DNA of 64,000 nt, from assembly GCA_025201345.1 (NCBI GenBank), contig JAIXMG010000026.1:248001-312000 (forward strand), in the 5' to 3' direction. Position 1 is the stretch's first letter. Every line of letters begins with the position of its first letter. The translations under genes were made by a program, and so were the position numbers. This DNA comes from Thamnidium elegans. Taxonomy: Eukaryota; Mucoromycota; Mucoromycetes; Mucorales; Mucoraceae. The notes below the pieces were generated by a model. That model did not search any database, had not been told where the DNA came from, and was given only the letters and a program-made list of their open reading frames with translations. Shown piece after piece: positions 47,526 through 58,583 of the stretch.

Positions 47526-48672
47526 CCTGTAAAATTTCCCAAAACAAGAAAAACTTACGGAATTAGTGGAGATGGTTTTACCCTCAGTTGGTAAACCTTG
47601 AATAAATTTAACTAAAGCATTCGTGTTGCTTTCAACAGCATCTTCACCCGAAGTGATGGCAATACGAAGAGAGGATTGTGTTAAAACAGCAGAAGAAATT
47701 TGCTTTAACTTTTCAACAACGTCAGAAATATCTTGTTGAGCAGCCAAACGACTCATAAAGTTAACTTGGGTCATACCGCCCATTAATTCTGCATTATGCA
47801 TACTAGGCGTTAAACTGGATCCCGCAAAAGTACGTGCAAAAATATGTCCAGAATCGGCAATTGAATTGACCATGGATGATGCATTCTAAAATAATACGCA
47901 ACATATAAATATATACAATAGAAAATCGGCATGTGATTTTTTTTTTTTTTTACTTACTCCATTAATCAAAGTCTTTAACTTTTCAACATCATCAAAGTTA
48001 GTCTCATGAATTAACTTTGCTAAAATGGTATACATTTTATCAATGTTACGATCTAAACAGTTACCAACAAGTGCAATTCCTTCTTCAATATGATCAATAT
48101 CAGAATGATTGGTTGATAAAGTAGTAGTGGCACGAAGACCACCAGTATAAAGACGAATCTCTTCATCAATTTCAGCCATGGATTGTTGGCGTGTACCTAA
48201 AGATAATAAGGCGTCACAGAACAATGGCAAGTACATTTTCAAATCGTCAGGAAGAGAAGGTAAAGAACTAATGGCTCTAAAGTAAGTAAGACCGTTGGTA
48301 GAAGTAGTTCTCCATTGAACAGGAGTGTTACAGAGACCAGTGTGTTCTAAAACAGTGTGCTTAGCCTTAAGTGCAATATCGCTTAATTGAAGAGAAGGAA
48401 GACATGACAAATCTTCTTGCTTGTCTTGTGATACCAATAGATCTTTACCATCCTTGGCAATCTCTAACCTATCTTGTTCAGTCAACTTTTCGACCTTATT
48501 AGCTAATCTAGTTTGCTCTTCTGTAATCAAATCAGCTGTATACTTTTCATCAGGTCTCATAGTGAATGATAAGGTATGAGGGTTGTTTAACAAATATTTA
48601 TCGATACGACTCTCAAAGAAGTTACCACTTTGTAACTCAGTTTTAAGGCGATCAAGGTTCTGCATAACAAAC

Positions 48673-48709
<37 letters not shown>

Positions 48710-49313
48710 TATAATTTACTACTTTTAGTCTCTTACCTTATTAATCTCCAAAAGATCAACGGGATCAACACCGTTAAACCAACCAGATGTGACACCGTGC
48801 ATAATAGTAAGACCAAAGTCAGCAGTTTTCTATATATGTACATATATTAAGTAAGAATCTTTTCGTGTGTGATTCATTTTTTAAAAGTGGAAAAACTTAC
48901 GTGTTTTTGACCAAGTTCCATTTGATGAATAGCAGCTTCAATACGCTTGGGATCAAATCCTTCTTGCTTTACTTGTTCAATCACTGTTTTAATTGTCTCT
49001 CTAACCTTTTCAACATCTGAATCCTTGACACCTTGTAAACCAATAGACATGGAACTAGTACTACACGCACATTCAAAAATAATAATATTTGTTGGCTTAC
49101 ACTGATAAATTATTTTTTTTTTACTTTTGTAATTTACCTTGTACTGTTATCATATCCAGTGTTTGAAGAGAACTCAGAACCGAGGTTGGTATCAATCAAA
49201 GCCTTATACATGGGAGAGGCATGGCCGTCCAACAAAAGGTATGATAATAAACGCATAGAGAAAGTTTCGAATGTATCCTATAATATAAATTAGTTTTACT
49301 AATTCTTGTCGCT

Positions 49314-49347
<34 letters not shown>

Positions 49348-50819
49348 TACAGAGGATTCATTGGTAAGATATGACAATGAAAGCTTAGTTTGTCTATCTA
49401 CAGGGCTCACTATAAACAAATTAACATGAGATTCATTGTTACTGTAATATATTGCCTCTCTAAATACTTACTGGGATCCAATGCACAAGTGGATTCGACA
49501 CTCTTGGATCCAGTCCAAGGAGTGGCAACCTTGTTCACAAATGGCACTTCTGACTTTTGAAATCCTTCGAGACGTTCTCCAATAGCAGCCAAATGATCCT
49601 CCAAAGGAAAGTTACCTATTTTTTTTTTTTAAAAAAAAAATTGTAAGCTACTATTATACCCCCTTCCTGACTTGTATATCTTACCGTATGTATAGAAACG
49701 GGCATTGCTAGGATGATAATGTTCCTTGTGAAAGCCAAGTAATTGTTCGTGTGTTAAATCAGTAATGTATTTTGGATCTCCACCACTGACATATTCGTAA
49801 GTTGTTCCAGGGAACATGGCTTGTTGCATACGACAATAATACAAATAGTTTGCATCAGACTAATAATGATGGATTAATGATCTCTCTCTCTCTCTCTCTC
49901 TTTAATTTTATACTTACAGTTTGACCCTTCATTTCGTTATAAACAACACCCTTGAATTGAATTGGTGTAGAAACATCTATTTGAAATAAATAAATATACC
50001 ATTCCCTCTCTCTCTCTTTCTCTCTCTCTCTTTTCTGTAATTGTTTTACCAGTAGGTACTTCATGCTCTAAACGCCATCCCTCTTGTTTAAAATCAAGTC
50101 TATCCAACTTTGGGTGAAAAGCAGCGTCCATATAAACGTCTCTGAGGTTGGCATAATCGACAGGATTTGTTGTAGCAAAAGGATAAATTGTATAATCGCT
50201 TGCTACACAGATATAAGTATATAATCCTCCGCTCTCCGAATATATATCAACTTACCTGTAAACGCATTCATAAAGGTAGCTAAGCTGCGATTCAACATTT
50301 TGAAAAAGGGGTCTCTAACTGGATATTTCTCACTTCCACATAAAGTTGTGTGTTCCTACATACAAAAAAAAAAAAAAAATTAGACAGACAAATTCCCGTC
50401 ACTTTAAAAAAAAATAATGCTTTACCAAAATATGAGGTACACCAGTATCGTTACTGACAGGTGTATGGAACCCAACAGCAAATACGTTATTGGAATCTTC
50501 CCTATCAATATGTAAATGCTGAGCACCAGTTGCTTCATGTTGTAAAGTAATAGCAGTCAATTCAAGTTCGGGTACTTTTCGAACCTAAAGTAATACTTAA
50601 TATCTCGTTTCAAAAAAATAAGAAAAATACTTTACTTGTTGAACTTTATAACCTTGCAACTTCTGACCGGGGGCCAAAATAGCTATAATATAAACGTTTT
50701 AAGTAAGGTCGATCGGTATATATATATATGCATGCTTTATGATGAGCTATACCTTTGGAACTATAGTTACGAACTCCTTTACGTAAAATACGTGAAGCAA
50801 GTCCAAGCTGTGTAGACAT
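46793..50819 (-). CDS. CYM1: Mitochondrial presequence protease (M16C, PreP/Cym1)
   Basis: Zinc metalloprotease of the mitochondrial matrix that degrades cleaved presequences. The gene has more than ten short introns; the product is about 1,000 residues. The start [20 protein letters not shown] is a typical presequence. The inverted zinc motif HILEH appears in [20 protein letters not shown] and is split by an intron (about 50357-50426) between HIL and EH. Further signatures: [49 protein letters not shown], and in the C-terminal half the R/Y pair region [28 protein letters not shown]. The catalytic and distal elements are all present. Four introns carry 23- to 31-nt A or T runs. Convergence or sharing with isocitrate lyase is not seen: both run on the minus strand. 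Confidence 0.93.
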
Positions 50820-51849
50820 GATAGAATAATTCGTTTTTGGGATAAAACAAAAAAGAGAAAAAGAACTAGCGGCAAAAAATAAAAATAACTAGTCTGCGAA
50901 ATAAGGTCTAAAATGCCCTAAAAATATGGTGTCCCATTTTTTTTTTTTTTTGGCTGCGTATCAAACTGCCGGTTAAACATACACTTTGTCAAGTATTTAA
51001 AAGAAGTCTTTATCAGTTTAACAATTTTAGGTACAGTAAATAAAAGAAAAGACAAGTGATAAAAAATATTGTTATAACTTTTTATTAAGTGAAAAAAAAA
51101 AAATGTTTATCTTTGTTTCCAGGCGTAAAAAATAATAATTTACACTAGTACTCACAGGACAACTACCACGAGAAGGTGTAAACACATCAGGTCCCAAAAA
51201 AAGTCTTTATCCGATAGCCATCACTTACTCCCATTACAGGAGTATTAAACTACCAAGTCATACTTAGATACTACGCTCGCATTACTTTTCGGTTTAAGGC
51301 CAACCAACAACACGCAAAAACGAAAAGTAACACCGGTCTCATACTAAGATACAAGTGAGCTAGCTTTAGAGTAGGCCCTACACTACAAGAAAACCACAAC
51401 AGCAAGACCTTATACACGTTTACGTCCTCCGTAAACACCAGACAGCATCCAGTGTTTTGTTGGGAGAAGGGAACGTATGAAACAACCACAGGAACCATCA
51501 CCACCGAGTTGCTCTAATGCAGATTTCCAAGGCATGTATAAAACGCAAGGGTAGAGGCGAACTACTAAAATTCATGTACAACACTTTCAAAGATCAAATA
51601 ACCCTTTAGCATAGAGTTATAGGTCCCCTCTTATACTTGCAGATGGTAAGTCTGTAAGCATGTATTGGGTTAAGAAATGGTCAAAAATATGATTCAATCT
51701 CATATGCACACGGAGACTGCGACGGTTATTAGAAGACCTACGGGTTAATAATACCGACGATAGCATGGTGACCACAAAACTACCGCCCTCACCAACGTCT
51801 GTTAAACCATCAAAGCTATTGTTATTTTACTAACAAAAGTGATGTGTGC
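50820..51849. other. Gene-free region of different base composition
   Basis: The first 250 bp are the CYM1 promoter side. From about 51140 to 51849 the sequence has more G and C and fewer homopolymers than the surroundings. A minus frame at 51271-51504 (77 codons) has no family match. The same character resumes at 56809-56960, so the transposon probably split one older relic or repeat. Confidence 0.4.
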
Positions 51850-51851
51850 TA

Positions 51852-51931
51852 CAGTGAATTGCGTTTGAAAATAGAATTTTTGGGAAATAGAAATTTTTAT
51901 TGAGCAATAGATATTTTTTTTTTTAACAATA
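51852..51931 (+). repeat. Left terminal inverted repeat
   Basis: 80 bp, from CAGTGAATTGCG to AACAATA. It pairs with the right end at 56661-56806, which has the same outer 36 bp and inner part but extra units between. Confidence 0.9.
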
Positions 51932-53385
51932 ATGGGTAAGCAAAATGGGTAAGCTGGGTAAGCAAATGGGTAAGCAGGTTAAGCAAATGGTTAAGCTGGT
52001 TAAGCAAATGGGTAAGCAAATGGGTCAGCAAATGGGTAAGCTGGTTAAGCTGGTTAAGCAAATGGGTAAGCAGGTTAAGCAAATGGGTAAGCAAATGGGT
52101 AAGCAAATGGGTAAGCTGGTTAAGCAAATGGTTAAGCTGGTTAAGCAAATGGTTAAGCTGGTTAAGCAAATGGGTAAGCAGGTTAAGCAAAATGGGTAAG
52201 CAGGTTAAGCAAAATGGGTAAGCAGGTTAAGCAAATGGTTAAGCAGGTTAAGCAAATGGGTAAGCAGGGTAAGCAAATGGGTAAGCAAAATGGGTAAGCA
52301 GGTTAAGCAAAATGGGTAAGCAGGTTAAGCAAATGGTTAAGCAGGTTAAGCAAATGGGTAAGCAGGTTAAGCAAATGGTTAAGCAAATGGTTAAGCTGGT
52401 TAAGCAAATGGGTAAGCAAATGGTTAAGCAGGTTAAGCAAATGGTTAAGCAGGTTAAGCAAATGGTTAAGCAGGTTAAGCAAATGGTTAAGCTGGTTAAG
52501 CAAATGGGTAAGCAGGTTAAGCAAATGGGTAAGCAAATGGGTAAGCAAAATGGGTAAGCTGGGTAAGCAAATGGTTAAGCAGGTTAAGCAAATGGGTAAG
52601 CAAATGGGTAAGCAAATGGGTAAGCTGGTTAAGCAAATGGTTAAGCTGGTTAAGCAAATGGTTAAGCTGGTTAAGCAAATGGGTAAGCAGGTTAAGCAAA
52701 TGGGTAAGCAGGGTAAGCAAATGGGTAAGCAGGTTAAGCAAATGGGTAAGCAAATGGGTAAGCAAATGGGTAAGCTGGTTAAGCAAATGGTTAAGCTGGT
52801 TAAGCAAATGGTTAAGCTGGTTAAGCAAATGGGTAAGCAGGTTAAGCAAAATGGGTAAGCAGGTTAAGCAAAATGGGTAAGCAGGTTAAGCAAATGGTTA
52901 AGCAGGTTAAGCAAATGGTTAAGCTGGTTAAGCAAATGGTTAAGCTGGTTAAGCAAATGGGTAAGCAGGTTAAGCAAATGGGTAAGCAGGGTAAGCAAAT
53001 GGGTAAGCAAAATGGGTAAGCAGGTTAAGCAAAATGGGTAAGCAGGTTAAGCAAATGGTTAAGCAGGTTAAGCAAATGGTTAAGCTGGTTAAGCAAATGG
53101 GTAAGCTGGTTAAGCAAATGGGTAAGCAAATGGGTAAGCAGGTTAAGCAAATGGTTAAGCTGGTTAAGCAAATGGGTAAGCAAAATGGGTAAGCAGGTTA
53201 AGCAAAATGGGTAAGCAGGTTAAGCAGGTTAAGCAAATGGGTAAGCTGGTTAAGCAAATGGGTAAGCAAATGGTTAAGCTGGTTAAGCAAATGGGTAAGC
53301 AAATGGTTAAGCTGGTTAAGCAAATGGTTAAGCTGGTTAAGCAAATGGTTAAGCTGGTTAAGCAAATGGTTAAGCTGGGAAAGTG
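51932..53385. repeat. 1.45-kb minisatellite of 9- and 12-bp units
   Basis: Built from mixed units AAGCAAATGGGT/AAGCAAATGGTT (12 bp) and AAGCTGGTT/AAGCAGGTT (9 bp), with occasional 13-bp units carrying one extra A. Since 9 and 12 are multiples of three, long frames stay open on both strands, but the 13-bp units break them. The array begins at the inner edge of the left inverted repeat and ends with GGGAAAGTGATGATGG. Treated as non-coding. Confidence 0.93.
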
Positions 53386-53404
53386 ATGATGGTTACACAA
53401 TTTT

Positions 53405-53445
53405 TTTTGGTGTTTTTTGGTGTTTTTTGGTGTTTTTTTTTTGAT
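53405..53445. repeat. Short GGTGTTTTTT repeat
   Basis: About four tandem copies of a 10-bp unit just after the minisatellite, upstream of the cargo gene. Confidence 0.75.
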
Positions 53446-53532
53446 TGAGTTTTTCCCTATTTCTTTCTTTTTTAATTGATTTAGTTGTAATTCGTCTTCA
53501 ATTCTATTTCATTTCATTTCATTCTGCGTTCC

Positions 53533-54889
53533 ATGTCAATGTCGTTGGAAACACAAAATTCAATGCCCCAACTGGTTGCTATAATCAACGCATGTTTTGT
53601 TTGCTCAAAAACCTACAGCACCGTACAAAAATTACAGGATCATCTTTTGAACCACCAAATCAAAGCGAAAAAACGACCAAAAAATGTTAAACGAACAAAG
53701 GATAGCAGTATTTGCATTGTACAGAGCGACGATGATCATCAGCAGATTGAAAAACACTTTGGCTGCCCTTCATGCTTTGAACATTTCAAGGAGTCGAAAC
53801 AATTAGAAAATCATTTTCGTAAACATCATTCTGAATGCATGCCTCAACTACCAACGCAACAAACAAATGAAACTGAAGAGTCACAGCCAGAAGTAGATAG
53901 TGATGACGAATCTCAAGCATACGGAAAACGAAGTGCGTCGGAAAGTTCAAGCTTGGATTCGAAAGCAGAATTAATGAACCCATCATGTCTCTCTTTTGTT
54001 CTTCCATCCGCCGATGATCGTCTCATTATTGATCGTTTTGATGTCTCAGCTGCATTTTATAACTTTCAGCAGTCAATTTTGACTCACAAATGGAAACTCT
54101 CTCTTGAGGATCATATTCATTGTGCCATGGCTTCAATTTCAATCTTACTCTTAGCACCCAATCGATACCCAGCTGACCTATTACCATTTTTTGACGAGCA
54201 ACAAATTAACTCAACAATTGGTCATATTGAATTAAAGTATGGTTTGAAGAAGCCAAGAAGAAGTAAAGGAATTGGAGCTTTGTTCCCGTTTTGTTGATCC
54301 CTTTTTATGCGAGTTATTCGACGATCCAGATGCTGGAACTTTTTTCAGATGGACAAATGAATTGACAGTTGAATCAAAAAAGAACCAAAGTTCGTTAAAC
54401 TGGAGACCAGATATCGCCATAACAAGACTACAGGGCGTTAGGTGGAGATACAATCTTGGTTTTGGTGAGGCGAAGCCAGCTCAGCCAGATTCCAACCACT
54501 TTGCGATTTGTAAAGATCTTTTACGTGTGGGTGTTTTCTGTAAAAACTCAATTGATTCACAGAACATGGATGGTGTGATGGGGTTAAAAATTGTTGGAAG
54601 AACCATAACATTTTATGTTATGGTTTTACCTGCCACTGGCATCTACGGAATGTATGAATTAGGGGAAATTCAAGTACCCAGTTCCGTAGCCGATATCCCA
54701 AAGCTCTTAATGGATATGGCTACGGTTTCATACATTCTTGATGTCTTCTGCAGGGTATGCGTTCCTGCAGTCACTCCCATCACTACAAAACAAACGCCAG
54801 CAACCATTAGTGATGAGATTTTGACCCAAATTTTCTCAAGTACTCGAAGTAGAAAACGCCCCTGTCACTTGAAACATCACTATAATTAG
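53533..54889 (+). CDS. Transposon cargo: C2H2 fingers plus PD-(D/E)XK-like core, frame broken by +1
   Basis: Two overlapping frames (53533-54297, 54272-54889) make one protein of about 450 residues with one surplus base near 54255-54275. Finger 1 is CFVCSKTYSTVQKLQDHLLN plus H, finger 2 CPSCFEHFKESKQLENHFRK plus HH. An acidic linker follows (ETEESQPEVDSDDESQ), then a helical region (RFDVSAAFYNFQQSILTH) and, after the shift, RFVDPFLCELFDDPD, NWRPDIAITR and GFGEAKPAQ. The Asp in RPDIAI and the E-x-K in GEAK, 20-odd residues apart, suit a PD-(D/E)XK nuclease-like core; that is inference from motif only. The basic tail (SSTRSRKRPCHLKHH) may bind DNA. The break may be real decay, a tiny intron or a base-call error. 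It could assist transposition or be unrelated cargo. Confidence 0.65.
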
Positions 54890-55091
54890 TATAGAAATAA
54901 ATATGTTCGATACCATTTTTTTTATAAATAGTCTTTTGTATTTTTTAAAGTGTCATTAAGTAAAAATTTACCACTTTTGGTAGTTCTTCATCATCAAAGA
55001 AAAATTAATTGCTGAATGGATCAATGGAAAAAAAATTATTAGCAGTAGAAAAAAAAAACCAATGGAGTTTTTTATTTATTTATTATCTTAT

Positions 55092-56409
55092 TTATAACCT
55101 TTCCATGTTGCGACATTTTGGAAATTGTCTTTGGGAATGTCGAATCCAACCTCTACAGTTTTTTGCTGTAACAGTTTTTGCTGCTTCTTCAATTCTATCA
55201 GCAATCATTTCGTTCTTTCCAAGTGGAGTTTTGCGAACTACTGACTTGATTTTTGCCCAGCATTCTTCAATAGGATTCAGCATTGGCGAATAGGGGGGTA
55301 AAAATAAAGCATAATGTCCACTATCCCTTATTGCTTTTAGGACTTCTGGTGTTTTGTGAATGGAGGCGTTGTCCATCACTATGTACATATTCTTTAATCC
55401 AATCTTGTTCAAAACAGAAATGATCTCTTCTACAAACAACACAAAGTGTGACGAATTAGTTCCATGAGGCAAGGCTCTTTTTGTACCAAGAGGAGTTTTT
55501 TGTTTCTTTCTGCTTGATTTTGGAACTTGTTGCGAAAGAGCAATCAAGCCATAGGCTGACATACAACCCAGGATACTCAGATTAGTTCCTTCTGCTTCTA
55601 CATCCACTTCTGCAGGCTCACCTTTCTTAGACCACGCCACAGGACATACCATGTTTTTCTTGAACCCACTTTCATCCACGAAAATGCATCTTTTTTTGTA
55701 AAAGTTTTCTTCATTCATTGCATCGATATCTTCAATAAATTGTCTACGTTGTTCAAGCGTATCATCAGAATTTCTGTTTACAAATCTTGCTTGTGTACGA
55801 GTCAAAGTAAACTCAAGCTTTTCAGTAATGTGACGATATACAGTGGACTCGTTAATTGTTAAGCCTTGAAAAGTCTCACAAAGGGATTCTGTAGCATCTT
55901 TCACAATACAAGTTGGATGCTTTTCAATAAATGCATGTAAATATTGTGAATGTTCCTCTGTCAATTTCACGTTATTTCCTTTACGTTTAACTTCAGAGGC
56001 TGGTTTGTAACCAGGTAAGATTGTTCCACCATTTTTTTTTCCATTGATCTTTGAACTTATAAGCAGCTTTTAATCCAATGCCAGCTTCCTTTGCAGCTTT
56101 AGAAACCTTTAAATTTTTGTTTTGCAACAGAGAAATAAATTGAGCAACATCTTTTGGTTTATACTTAGTTGGTGTCCAAATCATATTAGGTAGAGGCGTT
56201 GCCTCTAAATCAATTTCTTCCATAGCCACTGCTGTATTAAAATGACTATCATCTTCATCCTCGGACGAAGACTCATCCTCTGGAATACCTTCCATCTGGT
56301 ACAACGACTTAATAGCCGCTCCATCTTGTTTTGGCTGGTATTCAGGTTCTTCATCACAAGCGAATTCGCCAGAGGGTAGATAATGGTAGAATCTGGTTGT
56401 GGTGTACAT
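55092..56409 (-). CDS. Tc1/mariner DD34E transposase, frame broken by +1 in an A9 run
   Basis: Cuts and inserts the element at TA. Start at ATG 56407-56409 (MYTTTRFYHYLPSG); an acidic N-terminal part (EDESSSEDEDDSHFN), a helix-turn-helix region (VAQFISLLQNKNLKVSKAAK, then GIGLKAAYKFKDQW), a second recognition part (HPTCIVKDATESLCETFQG, STVYRHITEKLEF), and the DDE core: FVDESG, YIVMDNASIH and LNPIEECW. Counting from the second Asp to Glu gives 34 intervening residues (DD34E). The frame is shifted at nine A (minus strand, 56032-56040); eight would join QWKKNGGTILPGYKP in frame, for 438 residues. So it is either one base from intact or misread. Confidence 0.88.
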
Positions 56410-56660
56410 TGCAAGTAATAATAAATAGGTTAATTTTATAAAAAGTATAAGAATGTGCAGAGTATTTATATCATTAAGAAAACACCACAGCCAAAATGCC
56501 AAGACTCGTTACACCAGATTTGGAAAAGCTCTCAGGAAATGTATGCGACTCTAACTCTTGAGATATTTATTTCTGTATTAACCCACTGGTTTACAGTAAT
56601 TCTACTGTTGGTTTTTTTTTCTACTGCTAATAATTTTTTTCTATTGATCTCAAGAAACTC

Positions 56661-56806
56661 TATTGTTAAAAAAAAAATATCTATTGCTCAATAAAAATTT
56701 CTATTGCTCAAATAAAATTTTCTATTGGTTAAGAAAAATTTCTATTGCTTAATAAAAATTTCTATTTTTATTTCCCAAAAATTCTATTTTCAAACGCAAT
56801 TCACTG
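56661..56806 (-). repeat. Right terminal inverted repeat with subterminal copies
   Basis: Outer 36 bp mirror the left end. Between about 56681 and 56761 four copies of a 20-21-bp unit (CTATTGCTCAATAAAAATTT and variants) are present, where the left end has one. They are candidate transposase-binding sites. Confidence 0.85.
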
Positions 56807-56808
56807 TA

Positions 56809-57625
56809 ATTGGCATATGGGACACCAGCACTAATTGCTACGAGCAACAAGTCAGCACGAACATAAATAAGTCTGCCCTACATCCTTTACAGCGGCACAA
56901 GTAACCTCTTGGGGGTCTATACGCTATACGTCCCTAGCCATAGCACCTGAAGCATGTCCTCCAAAGGATAAAGAATAAAGAAGAGGGAAAAAAAAAAGGG
57001 GAAAAAACGCTTATTTTATTGCTGCGGATTGCGTCACATAACGCTAGCCAATAAGAGCGGCATATTTTTTCTTATAAAAAGGACAACGTTTCATGTGCAT
57101 GATAAGACCTTTAAGATTCGAATTTCGCGTTGTTTTGAAAACAGAAAATGCATGTCTGTGTATAAATGCTATGCTTTTTGGGCTTCCATACCATATTTTG
57201 AATGGCATTTTATTGCAGATCCAAGACCATATCCTCCGTCATCTTCAAACATCACAGTACTATATTTCTTTTTTACCAAAGGCATACTTTCTTTCGGCTG
57301 AACATAGCCTGTCCATAATTTTTCTGGTTTGTAATCCAGTTTTCTTCCTGTAGCTTTTTTCTTCTTTGTGTAATTGAACTGCCTAAGCGTATTCCTATTT
57401 TACTGATTCATTAGATTGATCAGAACGACTTTTCGGGTATTGACTTACTGTCACCATGTTTTAAAATAGTGTATTCGCTGTAGAAGTTTCAATGAAACTT
57501 ATATTTCTTCATATTAAATCGAGATGTCTCCGTCATTTTTATAAAACTATTATCAGTACCAGAGAACATCATTTCTTCGCTTGGACTTAGTACATCATTA
57601 CTGAGTACCGTATTTTCTACTTTTT

Positions 57626-57687
<62 letters not shown>

Positions 57688-58095
57688 TGTAACTTTTTAA
57701 CGATACTGTTTTCTTGTATGAGTAAATATGCTTTTGAATACGTCACCTTTCATATCTTGAACTTGATTATAAATTACAGTCTTTCTGTTTTGGTTTTTCA
57801 ATTTACCTTTGCTACCACGTATTCGTAAAAGCTTTTGGAAGGTTATGTCCAGTTCTTTGACATTTCTCGTAGGGATCCGATATACCGAGGTCAAGAGATG
57901 GTACGAATACCGCAAGATATGAAAAATAATATTCTGAAAGTATAAAAAAGAAAAAGAAATGCTGATTGATTCAAATAAATAGAAGAGAAATGATTAATTA
58001 GGAAAAGCTGTTTAAAACAAGTTTATTTAATTGCTATAAAAAGGGTAGCTTGTTTCCTTTTGGAGCGGCATAGGGTTTACTCTGTTATATAAAGG
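56809..58095. other. Gene-poor region with a 59-nt A run
   Basis: Continues the non-homopolymeric relic to about 56960. A promoter-like stretch (CCAATAAGAGCGG, then TATAAAAAGG near 57075) precedes short plus frames (57093-57353) with no match. On the minus strand 57697-57915 (YRIPTRNVKELDITFQKLLR) and 57489-57600 (SEEMMFSGTDNSFIKMTE) have coding-like text on either side of an A run at 57627-57685. They could be a broken gene; I do not recognise it. Confidence 0.4.
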
Positions 58096-58350
58096 TAGCT
58101 CAAATTATATTCGTCCAAGCTTGCAGTGCCTGAAATTATATTCGTCCAAGCTTGCAGTGCCTGAAATTATATTCGTCCAAGCTTGCAGTGCCTGAAATTA
58201 CATTCGTCCAAGCTTGCAGTGCCTGAAATTATATTCGTCCAAGCTTGCACTGTCTGAAATTATATTCGTCCAAGCTTGCGGTAGCTCAAATTATATTCGT
58301 CCAAGCTTGCACTGTCTGAAATTATATTCGTCCAAGCTTGCAGTGTCTGA
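58096..58350. repeat. 31-bp tandem repeat, eight copies
   Basis: The core TTCGTCCAAGCTTG recurs at 58110, 58141, 58172, 58203, 58234, 58265, 58296 and 58327, exactly 31 bp apart. Copies differ only at a few positions (AGTGCC, ACTGTC, GGTAGC after the core; one ACATTCG). Each unit holds the 8-bp palindrome CAAGCTTG. The array ends about 230 bp before the ATG at 58584, so it may be an upstream activating array. Confidence 0.95.
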
Positions 58351-58583
58351 TAGGACTCCTTTTGTGTCAACATATATAATCACTATCACGAAAAAAATAA
58401 TCTTCAAGTTCAACATGAATCCTTTCTCCAAAAACGCATATCTTAGCTCGACTTCCGGATATTTTACTTTATTCACAAACTAACTTTACAGCCACAGTTG
58501 TGACAAACAATAAATATATCACTAGGACCACGAAACACCCCCCTCTTTTTTTTTTTTTTTTTTTTGATCTACATCGTGACAGC

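Larger units (their letters stand above)
51852..56806. mobile_element. 5-kb Tc1/mariner-type transposon with cargo gene and minisatellite
   Basis: Bounded by TA on both sides (51850-51851, 56807-56808) and by terminal inverted repeats beginning CAGTGAATTGCGTTTGAAAA. Inside, from left: an 80-bp inverted repeat, a 1.45-kb minisatellite, a gene with C2H2 fingers and a PD-(D/E)XK-like core on the plus strand, and a DD34E transposase on the minus strand, followed by a longer right end with subterminal repeats. Most Tc1/mariner elements are 1.3-2.5 kb with one gene, so this one is large and composite. Confidence 0.88.

Noticed and set aside
51945..53400. Long frames on both strands in the minisatellite (MGKQVKQ- and LLNQLNHLL-type)
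   Set aside because: They follow from the 9/12-bp unit length, lack a normal end, and are broken by 13-bp units.
54255..54290. A 30-odd-nt intron to explain the frame break in the cargo gene
   Set aside because: Shorter than any other intron in the window, and the GT-AG pairs tried do not restore the frame cleanly.
57029..57353. Two overlapping plus frames after a TATA-like box
   Set aside because: No match and no consistent choice between frames; left as unannotated sequence.
58096..58350. Possible CRISPR array
   Set aside because: Units are directly adjacent with no variable spacers, and the genome is eukaryotic.
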